The notes under the pieces are model-generated. The model was not told the origin of the DNA and did not search any database. It saw only the letters and a list, made by a program, of their open reading frames with translations. The position numbers and the translations under genes are program-made. 53,690 nucleotides of DNA from Streptomyces varsoviensis (GTDB lineage Bacteria; Actinomycetota; Actinomycetes; Streptomycetales; Streptomycetaceae). This document shows, piece by piece, positions 41,286 to 50,013 of this stretch. Position 1 is the first letter of the stretch. Every line of letters starts with the position of its first letter. The DNA lies in assembly GCF_000718635.1 (NCBI RefSeq), contig NZ_JOBF01000036.1, positions 1 through 53,690 on the forward strand, written 5' to 3'.

Positions 41286-41902
41286 TTGGCGATCTCCTGG
41301 CGTACGGCGTCCGTGAGTTGCTCGGCGCGGACGGCGAGGGCGTCGACGCGGGTGGCCTCGGCGGCGAGTTCGGCGCGTACCCGCTCGTCCTTGATGCCGC
41401 CGAGGTTGATCTCGACGTTCACGCGGGCGGTGGTCGCGGCGGCGCGGGCGGCCTCGGCGGCGGCCGCGACATCGGTGACGACGTTGCGGTTGCCGGCCGG
41501 CAGCAGCTCCTCGGCCAGGTCGATGACGGCGGCCGCAACGGAGATGACGGCGGCCGGCGCCCGGCCGGCGCCGACGAGCGCGTCGGCGATCGCGGCGGAA
41601 CGTGCGGCCTTCGCCGCGTCGTCGCCCCTGGGCAGCTTGTACGCCTCGGTGACCGCCGTGAACGCCGCCGCGTCCTCCTCGGCGAGCCGCAGCGCCCGCT
41701 CCCGCAGCTCATCCGTCTCGGCGGTGACCCGGGCGACGAGATCCGCGTGCGCGGCGTACTTCTCCCCGGTGCTGTACCGCGCCACCATCCCCAGCAACGC
41801 CGCCCCCTGCGCCGCCTGCAACGCCGCCACCGCACCCCCGCCCGGCGCGGGCACCCGCCCCGCCAGCCGCTCCAGAAACCCACTGATCGTCTCGTCGCGC
41901 AT
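41282..41902 (-). CDS. fchA: Formimino-THF cyclodeaminase/methenyl-THF cyclohydrolase-like
   Basis: A 206-residue protein of the FTCD cyclodeaminase family: N-terminus ETISGFLERLAGRVPAPGGG and the APGGG motif, then YAAHADLVARVTAET and LPAGNRNVVTDVAAAAEAA. These bind formimino-THF or methenyl-THF. The start ATG at 41902 has GAAGGG at nine bases; an ATG six bases upstream is in frame but too close. Its stop overlaps the folD start (GTGA). With a FolD that lacks the cyclohydrolase Lys downstream, it could supply the missing step in a split one-carbon module. Confidence 0.85.
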   Translation of the reverse strand: MRDETISGFLERLAGRVPAPGGGAVAALQAAQGAALLGMVARYSTGEKYAAHADLVARVTAETDELRERALRLAEEDAAAFTAVTEAYKLPRGDDAAKAARSAAIADALVGAGRAPAAVISVAAAVIDLAEELLPAGNRNVVTDVAAAAEAARAAATTARVNVEINLGGIKDERVRAELAAEATRVDALAVRAEQLTDAVRQEIAK

Positions 41903-41984
41903 CACCATTCGCCCTTCCGCTCGGGGACGAAATAGTCCCACGCGCGGGCGGGCGGACGGCGCTGCCCGCTGCCCCAGCGCGCGC

Positions 41985-42317
41985 CTAGGCGGCGTGCGGG
42001 GTGAAGGCGACGGTGGAGACATCGCCGTCCAGGGCGATGTTCAGCGACGCGTCCAGCGCCTTCGCGAGCCGCGCCAGCAGGGGGAGCGTCGGGACGGTCC
42101 CGCCGAGTTCGAGCTTGGAGACCTGAGGCTGCGTCATGCCGGCCCGCTCGGCGAGCCCGGCCTGGGAAATACCCAATTCGGTGCGCCGGTCGTACACGGC
42201 CTGCCCGAGATCGAAAGCCAAGCGGATCTCCGTCCGCGCCGCCTCGACCTCGGGGGACTCCACATGCCCCTCCGCGATCGCGCGCTCCCGCGCGAGCTTC
42301 CAGCGTGCGTGGCTCAT
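41985..42317 (-). CDS. HigA-type XRE antitoxin
   Basis: A 110-residue protein with a C-terminal XRE HTH (about 48-100): YDRRTELGISQAGLAERAGM and QPQVSKLELGG. The N-terminus is helical and acidic. The start overlaps the toxin stop through TGATG, so the two are co-translated in toxin-first order, as in HigBA systems. Antitoxins of this kind neutralise the toxin and repress the operon. Confidence 0.88.
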   Translation of the reverse strand: MSHARWKLARERAIAEGHVESPEVEAARTEIRLAFDLGQAVYDRRTELGISQAGLAERAGMTQPQVSKLELGGTVPTLPLLARLAKALDASLNIALDGDVSTVAFTPHAA

Positions 42318-42700
42318 CAGCCTTCTCCCTTCGTGAGGTTACGAGTGAACACTTCGTGCGCGGCTTCGTGCTCTGCTTCGCAGGACTTGCGAGCCTGCCG
42401 CGCACGATCGACTTCGGCTTCCTCGCGCATCCTCGTCTTGCGGAAGACCGTCAGGAAGACAATCCGCCGTCCGGGGGCCAGCCAGTAGGTCAGGCGCATG
42501 GCGTTGCCATCGTGGCCCAGGGTGAATCGCAGTTCGCGCAAACCATCGCCGAGGTGGCGGCCGAACGGCTCGGCCAAAGTGGTCGGCGCGTCCAACAGGC
42601 GTTCTGCGGCGTGCTCGGCTTGGAGGTAATCGCGATTGGACAGGTTATCCAGCCAGTGCCGGACCTCCGGTTCGATCTCGATCACCCATCGCTCATCCAT
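42317..42700 (-). CDS. HigB/RelE-type toxin (Gp49-like)
   Basis: A 127-residue protein starting MDERWVIEIEPEVRHWLDNL. The middle segment GRHLGDGLRELRFTLGHDGN and AMRLTYWLAPGRRIVFLTVF matches the phage-derived Gp49/HigB family of mRNA interferases. The C-terminal tail is helical and charged. The upstream region is AT-rich and contains direct repeats of ATACTCGACTAT/ATACACTCAGCTAT (about 42702-42733), a likely promoter and autoregulatory operator. The chosen ATG is 42700; the frame stays open beyond it. Confidence 0.87.
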   Translation of the reverse strand: MDERWVIEIEPEVRHWLDNLSNRDYLQAEHAAERLLDAPTTLAEPFGRHLGDGLRELRFTLGHDGNAMRLTYWLAPGRRIVFLTVFRKTRMREEAEVDRARQARKSCEAEHEAAHEVFTRNLTKGEG

Positions 42701-42887
42701 ATAGCTGAGTGTATAGATAGTCGAGTATCTAAGCCAGGCACGGACAAGCATCCTTCGCGGGGTAGCTGCGTAGCGTGGCGTGTATGCGAGGGCCCGAGTG
42801 CCAGACGAGGGGCGTCGGGGGCGGGGAGATAGGAAAAGGCAAGGAGGAAAACGCACCCCTTGCCACTCTCAACATATAGCGCACTGG

Positions 42888-42907
42888 GGGGCTTGCGGCA
42901 AGGGCCC
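42888..42907 (+). promoter_or_regulatory. Rifamycin-associated element (RAE) upstream of helR
   Basis: GGGGCTTGCGGCAAGGGCCC matches the published 19-bp RAE (GGGGCTTGCGGCAAGGCCC) except for one extra G. RAEs precede rifamycin-inducible genes in actinomycetes, including helR and rifampin phosphotransferase genes. It is 117 bp upstream of the helR start. The rest of the 42.70-43.02 kb gap holds a GGCAAGG/CCTTGCC hairpin (about 42838-42864) but no gene. Confidence 0.85.
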
Positions 42908-43023
42908 GGGGGTGGGGCAGAATCCCCGGACCGAGGCCGGAACCTTGCTAAATGGGGGATTTGAGAAGTGCGTATTTTGTTGTCGGCTCATGGGGTACGG
43001 GATAACGCCGCGGCGGTGACGGC

Positions 43024-45477
43024 ATGAGCACTTTGGCCACCAGTGCCTTCGACCTTCCCGACCACCTTTCCGCCAAGGCGGACCCGGCGCTGATCGACGG
43101 GGACGAGCGGCACTTCGCGGCCGTAGCGGCGTGCCTTGAGGAGACGATCGCCGAACTCTCCGCCCGGCTCGACGACGCGCGCAAAGCGCCCGGCGGCATC
43201 GGGCGCGCGGCGATGGACCGGGACGCCGAGGTGCACCGGCTGACCGCGCGGCTGCGCACCCTCCGCCGGTTCGGGCTCGACCTGTGCCTGGGGCGCATCG
43301 TCCCGGCGGGTGGGGCGGGGGACACCGGCGGTGCGGGGAGCGCCGGAGGGGCGGGGGACGGCGACGGGGCGGGTGACGGCGACGGGGCAGGTGGTGCTGG
43401 GCCTGCGGGGCCGGCCGAGCCCGTTTACATCGGGCGGCTCGGGCTCACCGACAGCACCGGGCGCAGGCTCCTGCTCGACTGGCGTTCGCCCGCCGCCGAG
43501 CCGTTCTTCGCGGCGACGCACGCCAACCCCCTGGGCCTCATCAGCCGCCGCAGGTACCGCTGGACCCGCGGCCGTATCAGCGACTACTGGGACGAGGTCT
43601 TCACCGCCGACGGCCTCCAAGGGCACGCCGCGCTCGACGACCAGTCCGCGTTCATCGCGAGCCTCGGCGGCCACCGCTCGGACCGGATGCGCGATGTGCT
43701 CGCCACCATCCAGGCCGACCAGGACGCCATCATCCGGGCGGGTTCCCGCGGCGCGCTCGTCGTGGACGGCGGCCCCGGTACGGGCAAGACCGTCGTCGCC
43801 CTGCACCGCGCCGCCCACCTCCTCTACTCCGACCCCCGCCTCGGCCACCGCCGCGGCGGCCTGCTGTTCGTCGGCCCCAGCCGCCCGTACCTGGCCTACG
43901 TCTCCGACGTGCTGCCCAGCCTCGGCGAGGAGGGCGTGCGGACCTGCGTCCTGCGCGACCTCGTCGAGGAAGGCGCCGCGGCGGCGGTCGAGGCGGACCC
44001 TCGCGTCGCCGCTCTGAAGGCCACCGCGGACCTGGTGAAGGCGGTCGAACCGGCCGTCGCCCTCTACGAGGAGCCGCCCACCGAGGGGATGACCGTCTCC
44101 AGCCACTGGTCCGACATCTGGCTGAGCGCCGCCGACTGGGCCACCGCCTTCGCAGCGGTGGAACCGGGCACCCCGCACAACGAGGCCCGCGACCAGATCC
44201 TGGAGGCCCTGCTCTCGATCCTCGTCGACAAGGCGGGCATCGGGGAGGCGGGCGTCGAGGAGGAAGGCATTTGGGGAGGTGGCTTCGGAGGGGAGCAGTT
44301 CGGCGATGAGCGCTTCGGAGGTGAGGGGTTCGGCGACGAGCGCTTCGGTGGCGACGGTTTCGGAGAACAGGGCGGCAGCGGCGGTGACGGCCCGGCGCCC
44401 TCTCCCGACCTACTGCGGAGGTCCCTGCGCCAGGACCGGGGCCTCATCCAGGCTCTGCACCGCGCCTGGCCGATGATCGAGCCCGCCGACCTCGTCGGCG
44501 ACCTCTGGTCCGTCCCCGCCTACCTGCGCAAATGCGCCCCTTGGCTCAGCCCCGACGAGGTCCGCGCGCTCCAGCGCCCGGAGGCCCAGGCGTGGACGGT
44601 CTCCGATCTGCCGTTCCTGGACGCCGCCCGGCAACGGCTCGGCGACCCGCACGCGTCGGCGCGCGAACGCCGCCGCGCGGCCGCCGTCGCCGCCGAACGC
44701 GCCCGCAGGGCCGATGTCATCGCCCACATCCTGGAGGACAGCGACATCGACGAGAGCCAGGGCGCGGTGGGGATGCTGCGCGGCCGGGACATCCAGGACA
44801 CCCTCATCGACGAGGACGCGCTGCTCGGCACCGAACCGGACCTGCTCGCCGGCCCGTTCGCCCACATCATCGTGGACGAGGCGCAGGAACTGACCGACGC
44901 CGAGTGGCAGATGCTGCTGCGGCGCTGCCCCTCCCGCAGCTTCACCATCGTCGGCGACCGCGCCCAGGCCCGGCACGGCTTTACGGGGCCGTGGCGGGAG
45001 CGGCTGGCACGGGTCGGCCTCGACCGGACCACCGTGGCCACCCTCGGCATCAACTACCGCACCCCGGAAGAGGTCATGGCGGAGGCCGAACCGGCCATCC
45101 GCGCCGTCTTCCCGGACGCCAATGTCCCAACCTCCATCCGCGGCAGCGGCATACCCGTCGCCCACGGCTCCGTCGCGGACCTCGACGCGGTGCTCGACGC
45201 CTGGCTCGCCGAGCACGCCGACGGCGAGGGCATCGCCTGCGTCATCGGCGCCCCCGAGCCCCGGCGGGCTGTCCAGGCCGTCCAAGCGGCGTCCCGGGTT
45301 CTCCGGACGACCCCGCGCGTACGGTCGCTCACCCCTGAACTCTCCAAGGGGCTCGAATTCGACCTTGTCGTCCTCCTCGATCCGGACGGATTCGGCGACG
45401 GCATCGAAGGGGCCGTCGACCGCTATGTCGCGATGACCCGCGCGACCCAGCGGCTCGTCATCCTCACCAGCGCGTGA
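43024..45477 (+). CDS. helR: HelR, RNA polymerase recycling motor ATPase
   Basis: An 817-residue SF1/UvrD-like ATPase that dissociates stalled or rifamycin-bound RNA polymerase; it confers rifamycin tolerance in studied actinomycetes. Walker A is GGPGTGKT (249-256), Walker B IIVDEAQEL, and LGINYRTPEEV and YVAMTRATQRLVILT close the helicase core. Two low-complexity inserts are unusual: Gly/Ala/Asp repeats at about 95-130, and FGGE/FGDE repeats at about 416-450 encoded by ~15-bp direct repeats. The RAE upstream supports the HelR rather than HelD assignment. The ribosome binding site is weak (GGTGA). Confidence 0.9.
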   Translation: MSTLATSAFDLPDHLSAKADPALIDGDERHFAAVAACLEETIAELSARLDDARKAPGGIGRAAMDRDAEVHRLTARLRTLRRFGLDLCLGRIVPAGGAGDTGGAGSAGGAGDGDGAGDGDGAGGAGPAGPAEPVYIGRLGLTDSTGRRLLLDWRSPAAEPFFAATHANPLGLISRRRYRWTRGRISDYWDEVFTADGLQGHAALDDQSAFIASLGGHRSDRMRDVLATIQADQDAIIRAGSRGALVVDGGPGTGKTVVALHRAAHLLYSDPRLGHRRGGLLFVGPSRPYLAYVSDVLPSLGEEGVRTCVLRDLVEEGAAAAVEADPRVAALKATADLVKAVEPAVALYEEPPTEGMTVSSHWSDIWLSAADWATAFAAVEPGTPHNEARDQILEALLSILVDKAGIGEAGVEEEGIWGGGFGGEQFGDERFGGEGFGDERFGGDGFGEQGGSGGDGPAPSPDLLRRSLRQDRGLIQALHRAWPMIEPADLVGDLWSVPAYLRKCAPWLSPDEVRALQRPEAQAWTVSDLPFLDAARQRLGDPHASARERRRAAAVAAERARRADVIAHILEDSDIDESQGAVGMLRGRDIQDTLIDEDALLGTEPDLLAGPFAHIIVDEAQELTDAEWQMLLRRCPSRSFTIVGDRAQARHGFTGPWRERLARVGLDRTTVATLGINYRTPEEVMAEAEPAIRAVFPDANVPTSIRGSGIPVAHGSVADLDAVLDAWLAEHADGEGIACVIGAPEPRRAVQAVQAASRVLRTTPRVRSLTPELSKGLEFDLVVLLDPDGFGDGIEGAVDRYVAMTRATQRLVILTSA

Positions 45478-45550
45478 CGCGGGCGGGGCGTGCGGTAGCG
45501 GTAGCGGTATACGGAAGGCGGAGCACGAACTGAAGAGGAGGCGGCACCAC

Positions 45551-46309
45551 ATGGCGGAGGAGCAGCAGGACCCCATGCCGTACGGCCTCGTACCGTACGA
45601 CTCCACCCCGTACGACCTCGCCGGCGCCCAGCGCGCCCACTGGCAGCGTACGTACGGCGCCCACCCGGGCATGTACGGGCCGGAGCCGTCCGCCGCCGCC
45701 GTCCACGCCGCCGCCGTCTTCCGTACGGCAGGGAGCGGCGGCGGGGCCGGGGGCGGGGGCCCCGCCCGTACGGAGGCCCGGAAGGTGCTGGAGCTGGGGG
45801 CCGGGCACGGGCGTGACGCGCTGTTCTTCGCGCGCGAGGGCTTCACCGTGCACGCCGTCGACTTCAGCCCCGCCGGGCTGGAGCAGTTGCGCGACGCCGC
45901 CCGGGCCCAGGCCGAGGACGTGCGACGCCGGGTGACCACCGGGGTGCACGACGTCCGCGAGCCGCTGCCGCTGCCGGACGCGTGCGTGGACGCGGTCTTC
46001 GCGCACATGCTGCTGTGCATGGCCCTGTCCACGCGGGAGATCCACGCCCTGGTCGGCGAGGTCCGGCGCGTCCTGCGGCCCGGCGGCGCCTTCGTCTACA
46101 CGGTGCGGCACACCGGCGACGCGCACTACGGCACGGGCAGGGCGCACGGCGACGGCATCCACGAACACGGCGGCTTCGCCGTGCACTTCTTCGACCGCGG
46201 CCTCGTCGACGCCCTCGCCGAGGGCTGGGTCCTGGAGGACGTCCACGCCTTCGAGGAGGGCGAACTGCCCCGCCGCCTGTGGCGCGTCACGCAGCGTCTG
46301 CCGCGCTGA
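45551..46309 (+). CDS. Class I SAM-dependent methyltransferase
   Basis: A 252-residue protein with AGGAGG before ATG 45551. The N-terminus is Tyr/Pro-rich and poorly conserved. The SAM motif is VLELGAGHGRDALFFA (about 76-91), followed by VHAVDFSP, DAVFAHMLLCMALS and EVRRVLRPGGAFVYTVRH. This matches methyltransferase domain 25-type proteins related to TehB-like enzymes. It lies 73 bp after helR on the same strand, so co-expression is possible. Substrate unknown. Confidence 0.87.
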   Translation: MAEEQQDPMPYGLVPYDSTPYDLAGAQRAHWQRTYGAHPGMYGPEPSAAAVHAAAVFRTAGSGGGAGGGGPARTEARKVLELGAGHGRDALFFAREGFTVHAVDFSPAGLEQLRDAARAQAEDVRRRVTTGVHDVREPLPLPDACVDAVFAHMLLCMALSTREIHALVGEVRRVLRPGGAFVYTVRHTGDAHYGTGRAHGDGIHEHGGFAVHFFDRGLVDALAEGWVLEDVHAFEEGELPRRLWRVTQRLPR

Positions 46310-46402
46310 GGACGCGTACCGCGTACCGCGTGCCGGGCGCCGGGGACCGGGGGAGGCCCGTCCGTGTGCCGGGGGTGTCGGAGGAGGGCCGGCCGCGGTT
46401 CG

Positions 46403-46810
46403 TTACGCGCTCGCGGCGTCGGCCGTCTCCGGTTCCCGCAGGGACGGACAGCCGCCCTGCTCGGATTCCGGGAGGAACCGCCCGGCCCATTGGGTCAGCT
46501 CCTCCAGGGCCGGACGCAGCGCCTCGCCCGCGGGGGTGAGGCGGTAGGAGACGCGCAGCGGGGGACCGGCGTCGACCTCGCGGCTGACCAGGCCGGCCGT
46601 GCCGAGTTCGGCGAGGCGGTCGGAGAGCACGCGTTCGCTGATCCCGTTGACGGCGCGGCGCAGCTCCACGAAGCGGCCCGGGCCGCTCATCAGGCTGGCC
46701 AGGATCACGCCGTTCCACCGCTTGCCCAGCAGGGCGAAGACGCGCTCGACCGCGCTGCCCGCCGCCGCGCACTGTCCCGCGTCCCGCTGCTCCTGTGTCA
46801 TGCGTTCCAT
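46403..46810 (-). CDS. HxlR family regulator
   Basis: A 135-residue winged-helix regulator. The consensus (FALLGKRWNGVILASLMSGP, ELRRAVNGISERVLSDRLAE, GPPLRVSYRLTPAGEAL) is typical of the HxlR group, which responds to quinones, aldehydes or formaldehyde-like stress. ATG 46810 was chosen as the first Met. The upstream region (46811-46924) is AT-rich and may hold its promoter. It is convergent with the methyltransferase gene. Confidence 0.88.
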   Translation of the reverse strand: MERMTQEQRDAGQCAAAGSAVERVFALLGKRWNGVILASLMSGPGRFVELRRAVNGISERVLSDRLAELGTAGLVSREVDAGPPLRVSYRLTPAGEALRPALEELTQWAGRFLPESEQGGCPSLREPETADAASA

Positions 46811-46924
46811 GCTACCGTCCCCCTGATCAGTTGCTGCGTAAAAGTATGTTGCTTTTGTTTTGTGAGTACCTTAAGTGGCCTATGGAGCTGCTGCGCCCTT
46901 GCGTCCTCGGTGAGGGCCGCGTCG
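46811..46924 (-). promoter_or_regulatory. AT-rich promoter region of the HxlR gene
   Basis: The stretch contains TAAAAGTATGTTGCTTTTG and TGAGTACCTTAAG, far more AT-rich than neighbouring DNA. HxlR regulators often bind AT-rich sites overlapping their own promoter; on the minus strand this gives GTACTCAC and CTTTTACG as possible half-sites. It also separates the hxlR start from the MocR stop. Confidence 0.45.
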
Positions 46925-48331
46925 TCAGCCGCTCCGCGCCGCGCGGTCCGCCAGTACGGGCAGGGCCTTCTCCAGCCGCCCGTCCTCGTCGGCGAAGGGT
47001 AGCCGCAGATGGTGGCGGAAGCCGTCCACGGCGGAGAAAGCGGGGCCGGGGACGACGAACACCCCATCACGACGGGCGAGTTGTGCCGTGGCCTCGGTGT
47101 CGGCGCCGGGGATCTCCACCCACAGCGCGGAACCCCCGGCCGGGCGTTCCCAGCGCCAGTGGGGGACCCGCGCCCGTAGCAGCCGCTCGGTCTCCGCCAG
47201 CCGGTCGCGCAGCCGGGCGCGGCGCAGGGCGCGGGCCTCGGGCAGACGCTGGAGCAGTTGTACGGCCACCAGTTGCTCCACGACCGGGCAGGCCAGGTCC
47301 ACGGACTTCTTGATCTCGGCGAGCCGGGCGACGACGGTGGGGGTGGCCCGTACCCAGCCGAGCCGGAGGCCGCCCCAGAACAGCTTGGACAGGGTGCCGA
47401 CGGTCGCGGTGGCGGCGGGCGGCAGCCGGGTGGCGAGGGAGGCCGGCGCGGCGTCGTCGCGCAGGTCCAGCTCCGCGTAGGAGTTGTCCTCGACGGTGTA
47501 GAGGCCGTGTTCGGTCAGCACGTCCGCCCACGCCTGCCGGGACCGCGCGTCCAGGGACCGCCCGGTGGGGTTGTGGACGGCGGGCTGCAGATAGACCAGC
47601 CGGGGGCGGAGATGGCCGACGAGGCGGCCGAGGGCCGCGGGTTCGGCGCCCGCCGCCACCGGTACAAGCCGCGCCCCGCGCGCCCGCAGCGCCTCCAGCG
47701 CCCCGCGGTACGTCGGGTCCTCCACGATCACGCTGTCGCCCGGCTGCACCAGCCCCTGCGTGATCAGCCATACGGCCTGCTGGGAACCGGCCGTGACCAG
47801 GATCTGGTCCGCCGTGGTCGGCAGCCCCGCCGCCCGGTGGTACCCGGCGATCGCCTCGCGCAGCGCCGGCAGCCCGTACGGCAGATAGCCGTCGTGCAGC
47901 AGCGCCGCCGCGAGGTCGCGGGCGGGCAGGCCGCGTACCGCGTCGGCCACCGCGGGCAGGCCGTCCAGCGCGCCGCTGGACAGGTCGATGCCGCCGTCGC
48001 GGGCCCCGAAACCGGCCAGCCGCCCCTCGCTCGCGGGCGCGTCCGGCGCGCCCGCGCCGCGCAGCCGCGACCCGCTGCCCCGCCGGCTCTCCAGCCAGCC
48101 CTCGGCCTCCAACTGCCCGTACGCGGCCGTCACCGTCGAGCGGCTGACGCCCAGCGCCGCCGCCAGCACGCGCTGCGCGGGCAGCATGGTGCCGGCCGGC
48201 ACGTCGCCGCGCTGGGCCAGCTCGCGCAGGGCGTCCGCGAGGAGACGCGGCAGGGGCTCCGCGCCGCCCTTGGTCCAGCCGGTGAGCAGCCGCGAGAGCC
48301 TGGTGGGCGGAATGCGGTCCATTCGGTCCAT
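46925..48331 (-). CDS. MocR/PdxR-type regulator (GntR HTH plus aminotransferase domain)
   Basis: A 468-residue fusion. The GntR HTH (about 22-95) shows AEPLPRLLADALRELAQRGD and LAAALGVSRSTVTAAYGQLE. The fold-type I aminotransferase domain (about 120-465) has the PLP Lys in GTLSKLFWGGLRLGW and HNPTGRSL and DNSYAELD as further PLP-site marks. Such proteins sense PLP or an amine substrate. It diverges from the Tm-1-like/PEP-hydrolase-like pair, with direct-repeat operators in between. Start uncertain: 48331, 48340 or 48343. Confidence 0.92.
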   Translation of the reverse strand: MDRMDRIPPTRLSRLLTGWTKGGAEPLPRLLADALRELAQRGDVPAGTMLPAQRVLAAALGVSRSTVTAAYGQLEAEGWLESRRGSGSRLRGAGAPDAPASEGRLAGFGARDGGIDLSSGALDGLPAVADAVRGLPARDLAAALLHDGYLPYGLPALREAIAGYHRAAGLPTTADQILVTAGSQQAVWLITQGLVQPGDSVIVEDPTYRGALEALRARGARLVPVAAGAEPAALGRLVGHLRPRLVYLQPAVHNPTGRSLDARSRQAWADVLTEHGLYTVEDNSYAELDLRDDAAPASLATRLPPAATATVGTLSKLFWGGLRLGWVRATPTVVARLAEIKKSVDLACPVVEQLVAVQLLQRLPEARALRRARLRDRLAETERLLRARVPHWRWERPAGGSALWVEIPGADTEATAQLARRDGVFVVPGPAFSAVDGFRHHLRLPFADEDGRLEKALPVLADRAARSG

Positions 48332-48364
48332 GCCCGACATCATCTCCGGCTTCTCCGCCTCCGT

Positions 48365-48392
48365 ATTGCGGAGGTATGTGCATTGCGGAGGT
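48365..48392. promoter_or_regulatory. Direct-repeat operator for the MocR-type regulator
   Basis: ATTGCGGAGGT occurs at 48365-48375 and again at 48382-48392, a 17-bp spacing typical of MocR-type operators. The first copy overlaps the dyad CCTCCG-TATTG-CGGAGG. The two copies lie between the divergent regulator and the Tm-1-like gene, close to the regulator start. Confidence 0.72.
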
Positions 48393-48501
48393 GTCCGCGC
48401 ACCACAGGCCAATTCGCCCGAAGTGGTCTTTGGGGGCGGTCCGCGGCCGGTCGATGATCGGAGCACTGACCGTCCACTCAGTCCGTTCAAAGGAGAAGGA
48501 C

Positions 48502-49770
48502 ATGGCGAGCGTGGTGCTGCTCGGGACGCTGGACACCAAGGGCGCGGAGTACGCGTGGCTGGCGGAGCGGCTCCGCGAGACCGGCTGCGAGGTGGTGGTC
48601 GTGGACGCCGGGGTGATGCCGCTGCCCGACGGCGCGTTCCGCGGCGACGTCGACGCGGCCACCGTCGCGAGCGCCGCCGGACACGAGCTGGCGGAGCTGC
48701 GCGCGGGCGGGGACCGCGGCGCGGCCGTACGGGCCATGGCCGAGGGCGCCGACCGGGTGATCGCCAAGCTGCACCGGCAGGGCCGGCTGCACGCGGTGCT
48801 GACGGTGGCGGGCAGCGGCGGTTCGTTCATCGCCGCGCGGGCCATGCAGTCGCTGCCGATCGGGGTGCCGAAGCTGCTGGTGTCCACGATGGCCGCCGGC
48901 GACGTCGGCCCGTATGTGGGCAGCAGCGACATCACCCTGATGTACAGCGTCGTCGACATCGCGGGCGTCAACTCCGTGTCCCGGCTGGTCATGGGCAACG
49001 CGGTGGCGGCGGCGGCCGGGATGGCCGCCCGGTACGAGCGGAGCTTCAGCGCCCCGCCCACGCCGGGCCGCGAACTGATCGCCGCCAGCATGTTCGGCAT
49101 CACCACGCCCGCCGTCGACGCCGCCCGCGCCCGCCTGGACGAGCTGGGCTACGAGGTGCTGGTCTTCCACGCCACCGGCTCCGGCGGCCGGGCGCTGGAG
49201 AAACTGGCCGCGGGCGGGTTCCTCGCCGGCGTGCTCGACCTGACCACCACCGAACTCGCCGACGAACTGGTCGGCGGCGTCCTCAGCGCCGGCCCCGACC
49301 GCCTCACCGCCGCCGGCCGCGCGGGCGTACCGCAGGTGATCGCGCCCGGCGCGCTGGACTCGGTCAACTTCGGCCCCGCGGACACCGTCCCGCCGCGCTT
49401 CGCCGACCGCCGCCTCCTGGTGCACAACCCCACCGTCACCCTCATGCGCACCACGCCCGAGGAGATGGCCGCCCTCGGCGACACCATCGGCCGCAGACTG
49501 GCCGCCGCGGACGGCCCGGCGGCCGTCCTGTGGCCGCTGGACGGCGTCTCGGCGATCGACGCCGAGGGCGGCCCGTTCCACGACCCGGCCGCCGACGCGG
49601 CGGGCCTCGCCGCGCTGCGCCGGGCCGTCGAGGGCAGCGCGGTCGAACTGCGGGAGGTGCCGGCGCACCTCAACGACCCCGCGTTCGCGGTGGCCGCGGC
49701 GGAGCTGCTGGACCGGATGATCAGGACGCGGCGGGAGGCGGAGGAGGCGGTCGACACGACGCGGCCTTGA
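48502..49770 (+). CDS. Tm-1-like ATP-binding (UPF0261) protein
   Basis: A 422-residue protein of the UPF0261/Tm-1-like family. ATG 48502 has AAGGAG. The N-terminal half (ATP-binding-like) has VVLLGTLDTKGAEYAWLA and LTVAGSGGSFIAARAMQSLP, and the C-terminal half starts with ASMFGITTPAVDAARARLDE. The family binds ATP in plant Tm-1 and has no established bacterial reaction. It is followed by the PEP-hydrolase-like gene and diverges from the MocR-type regulator. In several lineages the two halves are fused, so they likely work together on a phosphorylated or carbon substrate. Confidence 0.9.
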   Translation: MASVVLLGTLDTKGAEYAWLAERLRETGCEVVVVDAGVMPLPDGAFRGDVDAATVASAAGHELAELRAGGDRGAAVRAMAEGADRVIAKLHRQGRLHAVLTVAGSGGSFIAARAMQSLPIGVPKLLVSTMAAGDVGPYVGSSDITLMYSVVDIAGVNSVSRLVMGNAVAAAAGMAARYERSFSAPPTPGRELIAASMFGITTPAVDAARARLDELGYEVLVFHATGSGGRALEKLAAGGFLAGVLDLTTTELADELVGGVLSAGPDRLTAAGRAGVPQVIAPGALDSVNFGPADTVPPRFADRRLLVHNPTVTLMRTTPEEMAALGDTIGRRLAAADGPAAVLWPLDGVSAIDAEGGPFHDPAADAAGLAALRRAVEGSAVELREVPAHLNDPAFAVAAAELLDRMIRTRREAEEAVDTTRP

Positions 49771-49910
49771 TACGGCGTGGCTTTGGTACGGCGTGGCTTT
49801 GGAACGGCGTGGAGGGAGGCGGAGGAGGCGGTCGACACGGCGTGGCTTTGGTACGGCGTGGCCTTGGAACGACGCGGCCTTGGAACGAAGCGGCCTTGAT
49901 ACGGCGCGCC
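49734..49910. repeat. Duplication of the 3' end of the Tm-1-like gene with 16-bp units
   Basis: GGAGGCGGAGGAGGCGGTCG occurs at the 3' end of the gene (about 49734-49753) and again at about 49816-49835. It is followed in both places by a run of imperfect 16-bp units of the type TACGGCGTGGCTTTGG (about 49770-49800 and 49838-49905). The second copy is outside the coding frame and looks like a recent tandem duplication that did not extend the protein. Confidence 0.7.
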
Positions 49911-50013
49911 GCCTGCCGCCTGACGTAGGAGCATCAGCACCAACCCCACCTGGCACTGGCACAACACGAACAGCACTTGGCGCAGTACCCGCAGAACCGA
50001 TGGAGGACCCACC

